Positions 8,530 through 16,966 of a stretch of DNA of 22,152 nt are shown piece by piece. Made by a program: the position numbers and the translations under genes. The notes under the pieces were generated by a model, which had not been told where the DNA came from, searched no databases, and was given only the letters and a program-made list of their open reading frames with translations. The stretch is from assembly GCA_028703175.1 (NCBI GenBank), contig JAQVNJ010000103.1, positions 1-22,152 on the forward strand, written 5' to 3'. Source of the stretch: JAAYCB01 sp012744395 (GTDB lineage: Bacteria; Planctomycetota; Planctomycetia; Pirellulales; Thermoguttaceae). Every line of letters begins with the position of its first letter. Positions within the stretch are counted from its first letter, which is position 1.

Positions 8530-8592
8530 CTGTGTCCGCTCGCGGCGCATCGAACCGATGGGAGCAAGTCTGTTTCAAGGAATGAGAGAAGC

Positions 8593-10647
8593 ATGCGCAA
8601 TTTGAGTCTTAGTGGAATTCTGACCCGGCTGTTGGTGGCCGTCCTTGTGACGCTGGCGGTCCGTCCCGCGTCTGCCCAGTTCGGCTTCGGGGGGGACGCG
8701 GATCCCAAGGTTCGGGTCTCAGGCGAGTTCACCGCGCCGCAGAACGGCGATCCAGCCCGGCTGTTCGTCACCGCCACGATGGAGCCCGGCTGGCACATCT
8801 ATTCGATCACCCAGACGGGCAAGGGGCCGATTCCAACGCAAATCAGGCTCGACAAGTCCAGCGAATTCGAGGTCGTGGACAGCTTTCAGGCGGACCGTTC
8901 GCCGCAAGTCAAGGTCGAGGCGGTCTTCGGCAACATTCAGGTCGAGTCGCACGACGGGACGGTCGTCTGGCACGCGCCGATCCGGTTCGCCGCGGGCGAG
9001 GACTTGTCGAAGCTCGCGATCCGCGGCGCGGTCTACGCCCAGGCCTGTTCCGAAAACTCGTGCTTGCCGCCGGAGGAGTTCCGTTTCACCGCCCGGCTGG
9101 GGCCGGGCGTCGATCTCCCGCGGGCCTCGGCGCCGGCGGCCTCGCGGAACCTCCTCGCGCCGCCGCCCGCCGCTGCGGAGTCCGCGCCGCCGGTGGTGCC
9201 GCCGACGCCGTTTCCGCCAGTGGCTGAACCGGACTCGGGCGAGGCCGTGGCGACCGACGCGCCCGGCCCGCGCGCCGCCGGGGAGAAGCTCAAGTGGTAT
9301 GCTTACACCAACATGGAGGATTTCGCCCGGGTTGTCGGCACGAATGGGATTGCCTTCGATCCAGCGCTCGTCTCGGAGAACGTCAAGAAGCAGCACTCCG
9401 ACAAATCGCTTGGCTGGATTCTCCTGGGAGCGTTCGTCGGTGGGTTGATCCTGAACCTGATGCCGTGCGTCTTGCCGGTCATCGGGCTGAAGGTCCTCTC
9501 GTTCGTCACCCAGGCGGGCGAGAGCCGCGCCCGCGCCCTGGCCTTGAACGTCGTCTATGCGGCGGGGATCATTTCGGTCTTCCTGGTGCTGGCGGCGCTG
9601 GCGGCCGGGCTGGGGCTCGGCTGGGGGCAGTTGTTCACCTACGCGGCCTTCAACGTCGTGCTGGCCGCGATCGTGTTCGCCATGGGGTTGAGCTTTCTTG
9701 GCATCTGGGAAATCCCCATCCCCGGGTTTGTCGGCGCCGGCAAGGCGGTTCAAATCCAGCAGCAGGAGGGGCTTTCCGCGGCCTTCTTGAAGGGCGTCAT
9801 TACGACGGTCCTCGCCACCCCCTGCACCGGTCCGTTCATGGCAACCGCGCTGACCTGGGCCGTCGCGCAGCCGCCGGCGATCATCTTCGCCGTGTTTTTC
9901 GCCATCGGGCTGGGAATGTCCAGCCCTTACCTGCTGATCGGCGCAGTGCCGGGCCTGGTCAAGTTCCTCCCGAAGCCCGGCGCGTGGATGGAGACGTTCA
10001 AGCAAGTGATGGGCTTCTTCCTCCTCGGCACGGTCGTCTTCCTGCTGAGCTTTCTCGACTGGCCCTACGTGGTTCCGACGATCGGCCTGCTGTTCGCAAT
10101 CTGGGCGGGGCTCTGGTGGTTCAACCGCACCCCGATCACAGCGCCCGCGGCGGAGAAGTGGTGGGCCTGGGTCGAGACCTGCGCCGTGGTCGGGCTGGCC
10201 TGGCTGTTGCTCTTTCCGGGATTGGACAGGATGCCGCTCGGCCGCCTGGCGTTCCACGGCCTGTATGATGAGATGCGCGAGCGGTTTGTCGCCCGCGTCG
10301 GCGACGCGCCCGCGGCCGGCGCGGTTCCAGTTCCCGCCGAGCCGCGTCCGGTCGTGGTGGACTTCACCGCCGACTGGTGCCTAACGTGCAAGACGCTGGA
10401 GGCCGGCGTGCTGGAATCGCCGAGCGTGCGGGATGCGTTCCACCGCGAGGGCGCGATCCTCCTGAAGGCCGACTACACCCACCAGCCGCCCGAAGTGAAG
10501 GAGTTCCTCGGCGTGCTCGGCAGCAAGCAGGTGCCGATCCTGGCCGTCTTCTCCCCCGACGATCCCAACAATCCGATCGTCTTCCGCGACGGGTATACGC
10601 CGGACATGGTCCTCAGCGCGCTGGAACAGGCCCGCCCGCGTGGTTGA
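8593..10647 (+). CDS. dsbD: thiol:disulfide interchange protein, DsbD type
   Basis: It carries electrons from cytoplasmic thioredoxin across the inner membrane to periplasmic thiol proteins, for example in disulfide isomerisation or cytochrome c maturation. All three modules are present in 684 aa. A signal peptide (about 1-28, ending PASA) leads into a periplasmic DsbD-alpha domain with Cys152 and Cys157 (CSENSC). A Pro/Ala linker (about 176-230) precedes the membrane domain (about 275-545) with one Cys in LMPCVLP (Cys292) and one in ATPCTGP (Cys411). The C-terminal thioredoxin domain has DWCLTCK (Cys596, Cys599). Length and order match complete family members. It has its own upstream promoter and an AAGGAA-containing purine-rich site before the ATG. 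Confidence 0.93.
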   Translation: MRNLSLSGILTRLLVAVLVTLAVRPASAQFGFGGDADPKVRVSGEFTAPQNGDPARLFVTATMEPGWHIYSITQTGKGPIPTQIRLDKSSEFEVVDSFQADRSPQVKVEAVFGNIQVESHDGTVVWHAPIRFAAGEDLSKLAIRGAVYAQACSENSCLPPEEFRFTARLGPGVDLPRASAPAASRNLLAPPPAAAESAPPVVPPTPFPPVAEPDSGEAVATDAPGPRAAGEKLKWYAYTNMEDFARVVGTNGIAFDPALVSENVKKQHSDKSLGWILLGAFVGGLILNLMPCVLPVIGLKVLSFVTQAGESRARALALNVVYAAGIISVFLVLAALAAGLGLGWGQLFTYAAFNVVLAAIVFAMGLSFLGIWEIPIPGFVGAGKAVQIQQQEGLSAAFLKGVITTVLATPCTGPFMATALTWAVAQPPAIIFAVFFAIGLGMSSPYLLIGAVPGLVKFLPKPGAWMETFKQVMGFFLLGTVVFLLSFLDWPYVVPTIGLLFAIWAGLWWFNRTPITAPAAEKWWAWVETCAVVGLAWLLLFPGLDRMPLGRLAFHGLYDEMRERFVARVGDAPAAGAVPVPAEPRPVVVDFTADWCLTCKTLEAGVLESPSVRDAFHREGAILLKADYTHQPPEVKEFLGVLGSKQVPILAVFSPDDPNNPIVFRDGYTPDMVLSALEQARPRG

Positions 10648-11146
10648 GCGATTGGGGCACGAAGTTCGACCGCAGTGGAGCCGATTCTGCCGTCGGGGTG
10701 GTCGATCGGTGACCGACACGGGCTCCAGGATCGGCGCGCGGATGCTGAACTCCAGTTTGACCGGTTCGTCCCGGCCGGTCACGGAGGATCGGCAGGATTG
10801 CTGGCGGGGTCACTGTTCATCGTTTGACCACCACCCCTCCCGCGTCGGTCCACCGCGCCGCGCTTGGGCAAGGTCGGCACCCAGGGTATCAGGGCACGCG
10901 ACGGCGCGAGCTTCCGCCGTAGTCTGCGCAAGAGCGGCTCGGCTGTGCCTTGTGTTTCAAGCAGTTTCCCGAGGGGCCGCAGCGATAGAATGCGCTGGAC
11001 CGCAGCTCTGGTATCTGCCCTTCTGATCCTCAACGCGTGGCGCGCTGCACGCCGCGGCAGTGGTTTCGCTTCGAACCGTTCGAGCAGGTCGATCTTCCAC
11101 CCAAACGCTTCCTTGCGCTGGTGGTGCGGACCGGTCGAGCCGATTT
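10648..11146. other. convergent intergenic region with possible gene debris
   Basis: It lies between the ends of dsbD and purM, and no intact gene is recognised. Near the right end a GC3-rich frame on the + strand (11037-11174) reads WFRFEPFEQVDLPPKRF and ends TGA inside the 3' end of purM. Another frame begins MRWTAALVSALLILNAW at 10990. The two together would need a frameshift, so they may be remains of one short gene. Confidence 0.3.
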
Positions 11147-11174
11147 CTACGCGCTCCAGGCGACGCCCTTCTGA
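10990..11174 (+). pseudogene. possible frameshifted remnant of a short protein gene
   Basis: A hydrophobic N-terminus-like stretch (from ATG at 10990) is followed, in a different frame, by a plausible C-terminus ending ADFYALQATPF at a TGA (11172-11174). The second part has mostly G or C in third positions, like real genes nearby. I cannot assign a family, and the two pieces may be unrelated chance frames. Confidence 0.2.
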
Positions 11175-12211
11175 CCCGGCTCCGCCCGGCCGATGACCCA
11201 ACTCCGCAGGCCGAGATCGGCCAACTGGCTGCGGATGCTTTCGGCAAAGTATGGGCTGACGACCATCACCAGCCCGACGCCCATGTTGAACACGCGGGCC
11301 ATTTCGCCCTTCTCGATCTCTCCCAGCCGCTCGATCCAGGAGAAGACCGGCGGTACCGGCCAGCGATCGCGATCGATCAACACCCGGACGCCTTCGGGCA
11401 GGATCCGCGCGAGGTTCTCGTGGAGCCCGCCGCCGGTGATGTGGGCAATTCCGTGAACCACGTTCTTCACCTTGTAATGGGCGAGCACGGCACGGACCGG
11501 CCGGGCATAGATTTGCGTCGGTGTCAGCAACGCTTCGCCCACCGTCATCCCCAGTTCGTCAACGTGATCGGCGACGGAGAGTCCGGCGATTTCAAAAACC
11601 ACCTTCCTCGCCAGGCTGAACCCGTTCGAGTGGAGTCCGCTGGACGCGATTCCCAGGACGGCATCGCCCGGCGCGATCGCCGAACCATCGATGATCCCCT
11701 GCCGATCGACCGCGCCAACACAGAATCCGGCCAGATCGTAGTCGCCCTCCTGGTAGACGTCGGGCAGAATCGCCGTCTCCCCGCCAAGCAACGCGCAATC
11801 ACTCTGAACGCAACCCTCGGTGATCCCGTGGACGATCCGCTCCAGCAGCGGGGGGTCGTCCTTCGGCATCGCCACGTAATCCAGGAAGAACAGCGGCTCC
11901 GCCCCGCAGCAGATCGCGTCGTTGACCGACATCGCGACCAGGTCGATCCCCACCGTGTCATGGACTCCCATCGCGGATGCCACCTTCAGCTTCGTCCCCA
12001 CACCGTCGGTGCAGGCAATCAGCACCGGCGATTTGTAGCGGCGGGCAAATAGCGGGCCCGGAAAGTCGAGTTGGAACAGACCGGCGAATCCCCCCTCAAG
12101 TCTCATCACGCGGGGCGAGTGAGTCCGCGACACCAGCCGCGGCAACCGCGCCATCGCGTCGGCGTACTTGTCAAGATCAACGCCCGCATCTTTGTACGTT
12201 GCTTTCGCCAT
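11147..12211 (-). CDS. purM: phosphoribosylformylglycinamidine cyclo-ligase
   Basis: It catalyses ATP-dependent ring closure of FGAM to aminoimidazole ribotide, the fifth step of purine synthesis, in the cytoplasm. The 354-aa product shows the AIR-synthase landmarks: TDGVGTK (68-74), DLVAMSVNDAICCGAEP (90-106), LLGGETAILP (141-150) and DLAGFCVG (159-166), followed by the C-terminal domain with HITGGG. The start at MAKATYKDAG was chosen because GAGAGG sits about 5 nt upstream; the frame stays open for nine more codons, which are not needed. It is the only purine gene visible and the only conserved - strand gene in the left part of the window. A TAAAAT hexamer at 12311-12316 (- strand) is a possible -10 box, but the -35 is poor. 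Confidence 0.96.
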   Translation of the reverse strand: MAKATYKDAGVDLDKYADAMARLPRLVSRTHSPRVMRLEGGFAGLFQLDFPGPLFARRYKSPVLIACTDGVGTKLKVASAMGVHDTVGIDLVAMSVNDAICCGAEPLFFLDYVAMPKDDPPLLERIVHGITEGCVQSDCALLGGETAILPDVYQEGDYDLAGFCVGAVDRQGIIDGSAIAPGDAVLGIASSGLHSNGFSLARKVVFEIAGLSVADHVDELGMTVGEALLTPTQIYARPVRAVLAHYKVKNVVHGIAHITGGGLHENLARILPEGVRVLIDRDRWPVPPVFSWIERLGEIEKGEMARVFNMGVGLVMVVSPYFAESIRSQLADLGLRSWVIGRAEPGQKGVAWSA

Positions 12212-12673
12212 AGGCCCTCTCAAGGGAGTCCCGCCCAATGGTGGTCCGTCACGGCTCCGCCAGGCGGGCCGCTGATGTGCTCGTGTGAAGAACAGCCCGC
12301 GAAAACCCGTATTTTACGCGATTGGCTGGCGAAAACCAGCCGGGTTCCGGCCTTTCATGCCCCGCCACCATTCCCCCAGCGGGCTGGGAACCGGAACTTG
12401 CGGCCAGATGTCTGGGCAAGGGGCAATCCAGGTTGCCCGATCCAAGCCCCTCCCCGGCCCGTCCTCCCCGTCAGGCGTCGCGTCTTACCCAACCGATGCG
12501 CTGAGACAGGCAATTGAACCGTGAGTCGTGAACCCTGCCGACTTTCGGCTCCGGGCAGGTCTCCCGAGCTGGATTCGGACCGCGAAAATTCCGCAAAATT
12601 CGTTGTCCGACCCGCGAACCCTTCGCCTCCTGCTTGCGTAGTAAGCTGTGGATACGCAACACACACCTCCAGT

Positions 12674-12710
12674 AGCCGCTGTGGCTGTTCCCCCTTTGGC
12701 CGCAGCGGCT
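12674..12710. other. strong isolated hairpin, possible structured RNA or operator
   Basis: AGCCGCTGTGGC pairs with GCCGCAGCGGCT over 12 bp (one G-T pair), with a 13-nt pyrimidine-rich loop containing CCCCCTTT. No T-run follows on either strand, and it is far from both flanking genes, so it is not an obvious terminator. Confidence 0.4.
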
Positions 12711-12850
12711 GCAAAACACACACTCCGTGTGGCTCTATCTCCCCCGCGGACGGCGGTCGTTCCCCCCCTTCGAACCGCCGTCCGCTTCTTTTCTTGACAC
12801 ACCGGCGGCAAACTGGCAAACTCTGCTGGTTTCCAGGCCCCGCCCTTTCC

Positions 12851-12876
12851 GGTTCCCAAGCGGGAGCTTGGCAACC
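12851..12876. repeat. dispersed palindrome, copy 2
   Basis: GGTTCCCAAGC and GCTTGGCAACC flank a 4-nt centre (GGGA), forming an 11-bp near-perfect inverted repeat with one mismatch. It shares sequence with copies at 4223-4248 and 16683-16708. Confidence 0.65.
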
Positions 12877-12980
12877 AGGTGGCGACCCAACCCAGGTGGT
12901 GAGGACACCACGACACAATATCTGCCTTTCACGTGCCGGCGTTGGCGGCATGAACGATGGAACCAGTAAAGGAGTGCTGC

Positions 12981-13766
12981 ATGAATCTCCCACGACCCTG
13001 CCTGCTGGCGGCCCTGGCCGCGGCTGCGGTGGCGGCGCGCGGCCTGAGCGCCGCCGACTTGCCGCAATCACCCGCTCTCTCAAGCATCGTGCCTGTCGCG
13101 GATCTCGACGGCCAGGTGAAGTTCTACCTCGAAGAGTTGGAGGAATGTGTCCAGGACGAGGCGGAGTACCGCCACGCAACCAACAGGATTGACGCGAAGG
13201 CGGTGACCAAGCTGGAGAAGAAGACACATGCCTTGGCGGTCCTTGCGCTGGCCGTCGCGCTGCACGACCAGCCGAGCCAGTTCAAGCAGGCCGCCCCCGG
13301 GCTGATCAAGGCCGCCCAGGACCTGGCCAAGGCGGCGGACTACCCGTCGGCCAGGCAGGGCGTGGAAAGGGCCAAGGCTGCCCTGTTTTCGACCGGCGAT
13401 TCATCCTCGCTGAAGTGGATGAAGGTTGCCGCCATGGCGCCCTTGATGGGGGAAGTCCCGTTGATTCATACGCGGATGAAGCGCGACATCCGTCGATTCG
13501 ACAGGAACATCGCGAGGCTGGCCGGCGGGTCGGCGGCGATTGCCGTCATTGCCCACGGCAGCATGCCCAACGCCGACGAAACGGAGAAACCGGACGAGGT
13601 TCAGAAGTGGTACCAGTACTGCATCGAGATGCGTGACGCGGCGGCGGCGGTGAACAGGGCTGTCCACGCAAAGTCGCTGGACGCCGCGACCGAGGCGATG
13701 GCGGCGCTTCAGAAAAGTTGTGACGATTGTCACGCCGTGTTTCACCAGGACGTCGTGGTCGAATAG
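12981..13766 (+). CDS. exported c-type cytochrome, c'-like
   Basis: A 261-aa protein with a signal peptide (about 1-25, ending LSAAD) and a single haem-binding motif near the C-terminus, CDDCH (Cys247, Cys250, His251), in the arrangement of cytochrome c' and related four-helix proteins. The rest is helical and charged with no other Cys pair. The N-terminal half (QVKFYLEELEECVQDEAEY) resembles other planctomycete exported proteins of unknown role. The ATG at 12981 is clear: AAAGGAG ends 6 nt before it, one of the best ribosome binding sites in the window. Haem attachment would occur in the periplasm and depends on reduced thiols, so a link to the nearby DsbD is possible but unproven. Confidence 0.82.
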   Translation: MNLPRPCLLAALAAAAVAARGLSAADLPQSPALSSIVPVADLDGQVKFYLEELEECVQDEAEYRHATNRIDAKAVTKLEKKTHALAVLALAVALHDQPSQFKQAAPGLIKAAQDLAKAADYPSARQGVERAKAALFSTGDSSSLKWMKVAAMAPLMGEVPLIHTRMKRDIRRFDRNIARLAGGSAAIAVIAHGSMPNADETEKPDEVQKWYQYCIEMRDAAAAVNRAVHAKSLDAATEAMAALQKSCDDCHAVFHQDVVVE

Positions 13767-14449
13767 TGTGCAGCCGTTTTCTCGGAGGGTGAATCCGGAC
13801 GAGGTTCCAGGTTCCATCCCCGATCGCCAAGAGCGGGCAAGGCTGCGGCTTCAGTTGGCAGCGCCGGACTGAGGGAACCTGGACCTTGAACCTTCGATCG
13901 TGAACCTTGCCCGAAAAACGAAGTGTCCATCCGGGCGGCGCCTGGCGGGGTGGCCGCTCGTTTTCTTTGCCCGCAGCCCGCCAGCCCGCTGCGAAAGACA
14001 CGCCCGTTCGCGTCCCCACGCCTGGCGACAATCCGCTCTTTACCCCCGGCGGCCGCCGGGTGCCGTCGCCGGCAGGATGGCAATAGTCCGCGCTGACCGG
14101 ACATCTGTTCCATGCGGACGCCGACTCGTAGGCGCAAAGTGCTCCGCTGATATGTGTTGCGCTAGTTGCGCGATGTGGCCGATGCCCCGGGCGAAGACTC
14201 GATTTCCTCCCCCCGACCGACCGAACAATAGGGTTTAGCTGCAAGCATCTCGCCCGGCCTGTCGCCGGTAGCCCCGCGAGCCGCTTGCCACGGGCTTGTT
14301 GAGGATGCCAAGTCGTGCACTGGCTGGAGTTTGCGCTCTTTCCCAGGTACGCGACTTGCACAATCCCCCCAGCCGCGCGATGATATCCGCGGATTTGCCC
14401 CGTCTTCCCAGATTTGGCAACCAAAAGACTCGGTTCGATTTGACGCAAC
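13767..14449. other. intergenic region, nothing recognised
   Basis: There are 680 nt with no supportable gene. Short open frames exist on both strands, but their products are Arg/Pro/Ala-rich and show no domain. Degenerate repeats of the type GGAACCTGGACC...TGAACC occur at 13875-13910. I saw no clear promoter or ribosome binding site for the debranching enzyme that follows. Confidence 0.4.
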
Positions 14450-16609
14450 ATGGCTTTCGATCTAAATCACTGGTATCCAGGCAACGTGAGTTTTCCCCCC
14501 GTTCGGGTTGCGGACCCGGCACTTGTGTTTGAACGTTTACCATCGCTGAAATTCACCCACCCGCTCCCCTACGGCGCGATCGTTCACGACGACGGAGTCC
14601 AGTTCGTCGTTGTCAGCCGATCGGCCACGGCGATGCGTGTCTTGCTCTACAACGACGTCGAGGACCGCGATCCATATGAAGTCATCGATTTTGACCGCGA
14701 CCTGAACCGCTGGGGCGATATTTGGAGTGTCTTCGTGCCCGGCATGGTGGCTGGGCAGCTCTACCACTTCCAGGCCGACGGGCCGTTCCAGCCGGACATC
14801 GGGCAGCGATTCGACGGCCGGGCGCGCCTGATCGACCCCTATGCCAAGGCACTCGCGGGCCACTATCTGCCCCCCAACGACGGGGTCGTCCGTCCGCCCA
14901 AGTGCGTGGTCATCGATGACGAATTCGACTGGAAGGGAGACCGCCACCTCCGCCGCGATCTTGCCCAGACGGTCATCTACGAGGCCCACGTTCGCGGGTA
15001 TACCCGATCCAAGTCCTCCGGCGTCGCGCACCCGGGAACCTACCTCGGATTGATCGAGAAGATCCCGTATTTGAAGTCGCTGGGCATCACGGCCATTGAA
15101 TTGATGCCGATCCACGAGTTCCCCACCAACGATTGCCTGGGACAAGAACTCGAACGGCCGAATTTCTGGGGCTACGATCCGATGGCCTTCTTCGCCCCGC
15201 ATCGCGGCTACGCCGTGAGCAGCGAACCCGGCGCCCAGGTCCGAGAGTTCAAGGAGATGGTCCGCGCCATGCACCAGGCCGGCATCGAGGTGATCCTCGA
15301 TGTCGTCTTCAATCACACCTGCGAAGGCAACGAACACGGACCGACGATCAGTTTCAAGGGCCTGGAGAACCAGGTCTATTACATGCTCGAAGACGGCGGC
15401 AAGCATTACAAGAACTATTCCGGCTGCGGAAACACGCTGAATGGAAACCACCCGATTGTCCGCGAGATGATCTTCAATTGCCTCCGCCATTGGGTCCACA
15501 ACTACCACATCGACGGTTTCCGCTTCGATCTGGCATCGATTCTCAGCCGCGACCGCGAAGGCAACCTCGTCGCCAACCCCCCGGTTGTCGAATCCATCGC
15601 CGAGGACCCGCTGCTGGCCGACACGAAGATCATCGCGGAAGCCTGGGACGCCGCCGGCGGATACCAGGTCGGCACCTTCGGATGCCTTCGCTGGGCCGAA
15701 TGGAACGGCCGCTACCGCGACGATGTACGCAAATTCTGGCGCGGCGATCCCGGGATGACCGGGCCCCTGGCGACACGGCTCACCGGCTCCAGCGACTTGT
15801 ACCAGGCGGGCGGGCGGCGGCCGCTGAACAGTATCAATTTCATCACCTCGCACGACGGCTTCACGCTCCACGATCTGGTCAGCTACAACGAAAAACACAA
15901 CGAAGCCAACGGCGAAGGGAATCGCGACGGCGAAAACAACAACAATAGCTGCAACTACGGAGTCGAGGGGCCCACGCGGAGGCACGAAGTCAACGCCGTA
16001 CGCTACCGGCAGGTCCGCAACTTCTTCGCCACGCTCCTGCTCAGCCAGGGCGTGCCGATGATCGTCGCCGGCGATGAGTTCCGCCGCACCCAGCGGGGCA
16101 ATAACAATGCCTATTGCCAGGACAATCCGATTTCGTGGGTCGACTGGAAGTCGCAGCGACGGAACAGCGGGCTGGTGCGATTCGTGCGCTCGTTGATCGC
16201 CTTCCGCAAGTCGCAGCCCAGCGTCCGCCAGACAAACTTCCTCACCGGCCGGCCGCTCCGCCCCGGCGGACTGGCCGATGTCTCCTGGTTCGCCGCCGAC
16301 GGCGGCCCGATCGACTGGTCGGTCAGCTCGAGCAGCCTCGTCTGCGTGCTCGCAGCCGCGCCGCTGAGCATCTCCGCCCCCGGCCCGCACTACCACCTGC
16401 TGATGTGTTTCCACGGCGGCGCCCATGAGCAGGAATTCGCCATCCCCAATGCCGTGAGCGGTCTGCCCTGGCAGCTGTTCATCAACACCGCCGCAAAGCC
16501 CCCCGGCGACATCTATCCCAGCTTGGACGGCCCCGAGCCGCCGCTGCGGAACCGCTTCCTGCTGCAATCCCACTCGATGGTCTGTTACGTGGCGCCCGAC
16601 GAGCAATAA
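14450..16609 (+). CDS. glgX: glycogen debranching enzyme (isoamylase-type, GH13)
   Basis: It cleaves alpha-1,6 branch linkages in glycogen or limit dextrin in the cytoplasm. The 719 aa are full length. An N-terminal CBM48-like beta domain (about 35-130) precedes the catalytic barrel. DVVFNHT (284-290) is GH13 region I. DGFRFD (355-360) carries the nucleophile Asp360, AEAWD (396-400) the acid/base Glu397, and TSHDGFTL (466-473) the transition-state Asp469. RNNNAYCQDN-like spacing (GNNNAYCQDNPISWVDW) is typical of GlgX/TreX enzymes. A C-terminal beta domain follows. The ATG at 14450 was kept because homology-like sequence starts at once, although no Shine-Dalgarno site is visible. No other glycogen gene is adjacent. 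Confidence 0.93.
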   Translation: MAFDLNHWYPGNVSFPPVRVADPALVFERLPSLKFTHPLPYGAIVHDDGVQFVVVSRSATAMRVLLYNDVEDRDPYEVIDFDRDLNRWGDIWSVFVPGMVAGQLYHFQADGPFQPDIGQRFDGRARLIDPYAKALAGHYLPPNDGVVRPPKCVVIDDEFDWKGDRHLRRDLAQTVIYEAHVRGYTRSKSSGVAHPGTYLGLIEKIPYLKSLGITAIELMPIHEFPTNDCLGQELERPNFWGYDPMAFFAPHRGYAVSSEPGAQVREFKEMVRAMHQAGIEVILDVVFNHTCEGNEHGPTISFKGLENQVYYMLEDGGKHYKNYSGCGNTLNGNHPIVREMIFNCLRHWVHNYHIDGFRFDLASILSRDREGNLVANPPVVESIAEDPLLADTKIIAEAWDAAGGYQVGTFGCLRWAEWNGRYRDDVRKFWRGDPGMTGPLATRLTGSSDLYQAGGRRPLNSINFITSHDGFTLHDLVSYNEKHNEANGEGNRDGENNNNSCNYGVEGPTRRHEVNAVRYRQVRNFFATLLLSQGVPMIVAGDEFRRTQRGNNNAYCQDNPISWVDWKSQRRNSGLVRFVRSLIAFRKSQPSVRQTNFLTGRPLRPGGLADVSWFAADGGPIDWSVSSSSLVCVLAAAPLSISAPGPHYHLLMCFHGGAHEQEFAIPNAVSGLPWQLFINTAAKPPGDIYPSLDGPEPPLRNRFLLQSHSMVCYVAPDEQ

Positions 16610-16966
16610 TCCTCGCGGACCTGCCCCGCCACGAAGACGTTGTGAATCTCGCCCCTGGCCCCCAAGCTGCGGCATTCCCTCTGGTTCCCAAGCTGCGGCT
16701 TGGGAACCTCTGCTTCGCCCTGCGCCCACCTCCGGCCCTCGGCCCGAACCGCTCCGCTGCAAATGTCTCGGGATGTATCGCCACGCAAGCCCTTTTGTTA
16801 CCATGTGGGCCGGCGCTCGCACTTTGGCGCCGGTTTCGCGGCGGATGCGCGTCTGGCGTTCTCGCGCTCAAAAAAGGCCCCGAAAACCAGCAATTCCACC
16901 GCGGCGGGTGGCGCGGCAGCGAGTCCAGACGGGACGTCCCTTGTCCAGAGAGAGAAAGGTCAAGTC
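16610..16966. other. intergenic region with dispersed palindrome
   Basis: There is no gene in these 357 nt. The block CCCAAGCTGCGGC occurs at 16661-16673 and again at 16687-16699, the second copy inside a perfect palindrome. The rest shows no clear promoter. Confidence 0.4.
16683..16708. repeat. dispersed palindrome, copy 3 (perfect)
   Basis: GGTTCCCAAGC / GCTTGGGAACC form a perfect 11-bp inverted repeat around TGCG. It is the best-preserved copy of the family also seen at 4223-4248 and 12851-12876. Confidence 0.7.

Larger units (their letters stand above)
12212..12980. other. divergent intergenic region between purM and the cytochrome gene
   Basis: This 770-nt region has no recognisable gene on either strand; the long open frames in it have biased, low-complexity composition and no family features. 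It contains a 6-bp hairpin with an A-rich loop (12324-12341), a strong 12-bp hairpin (12674-12710), a dispersed palindrome (12851-12876) and a TTGACA (12794-12799) whose -10 partner is weak. Both neighbouring genes must be transcribed from here. Confidence 0.5.

Noticed and set aside
12794..12822. TTGACA promoter for the cytochrome gene
   Set aside because: The best -10 candidate at 17-nt spacing (CAAACT) matches consensus at only three positions.
12355..13227. A 290-codon open frame on the - strand between purM and the cytochrome gene
   Set aside because: The product is low-complexity Arg/Gly/Pro-rich, overlaps the well-supported cytochrome gene and has no recognisable motif.
13900..14238. 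Small + strand gene before the debranching enzyme
   Set aside because: The Arg/Pro/Cys-rich product has no motif or ribosome binding site, and overlapping open frames of equal quality exist on the other strand.
14537..16822. Long open frame on the - strand across the debranching enzyme gene
   Set aside because: It mirrors the codon structure of glgX on the opposite strand and shows no domain; GC bias explains it.
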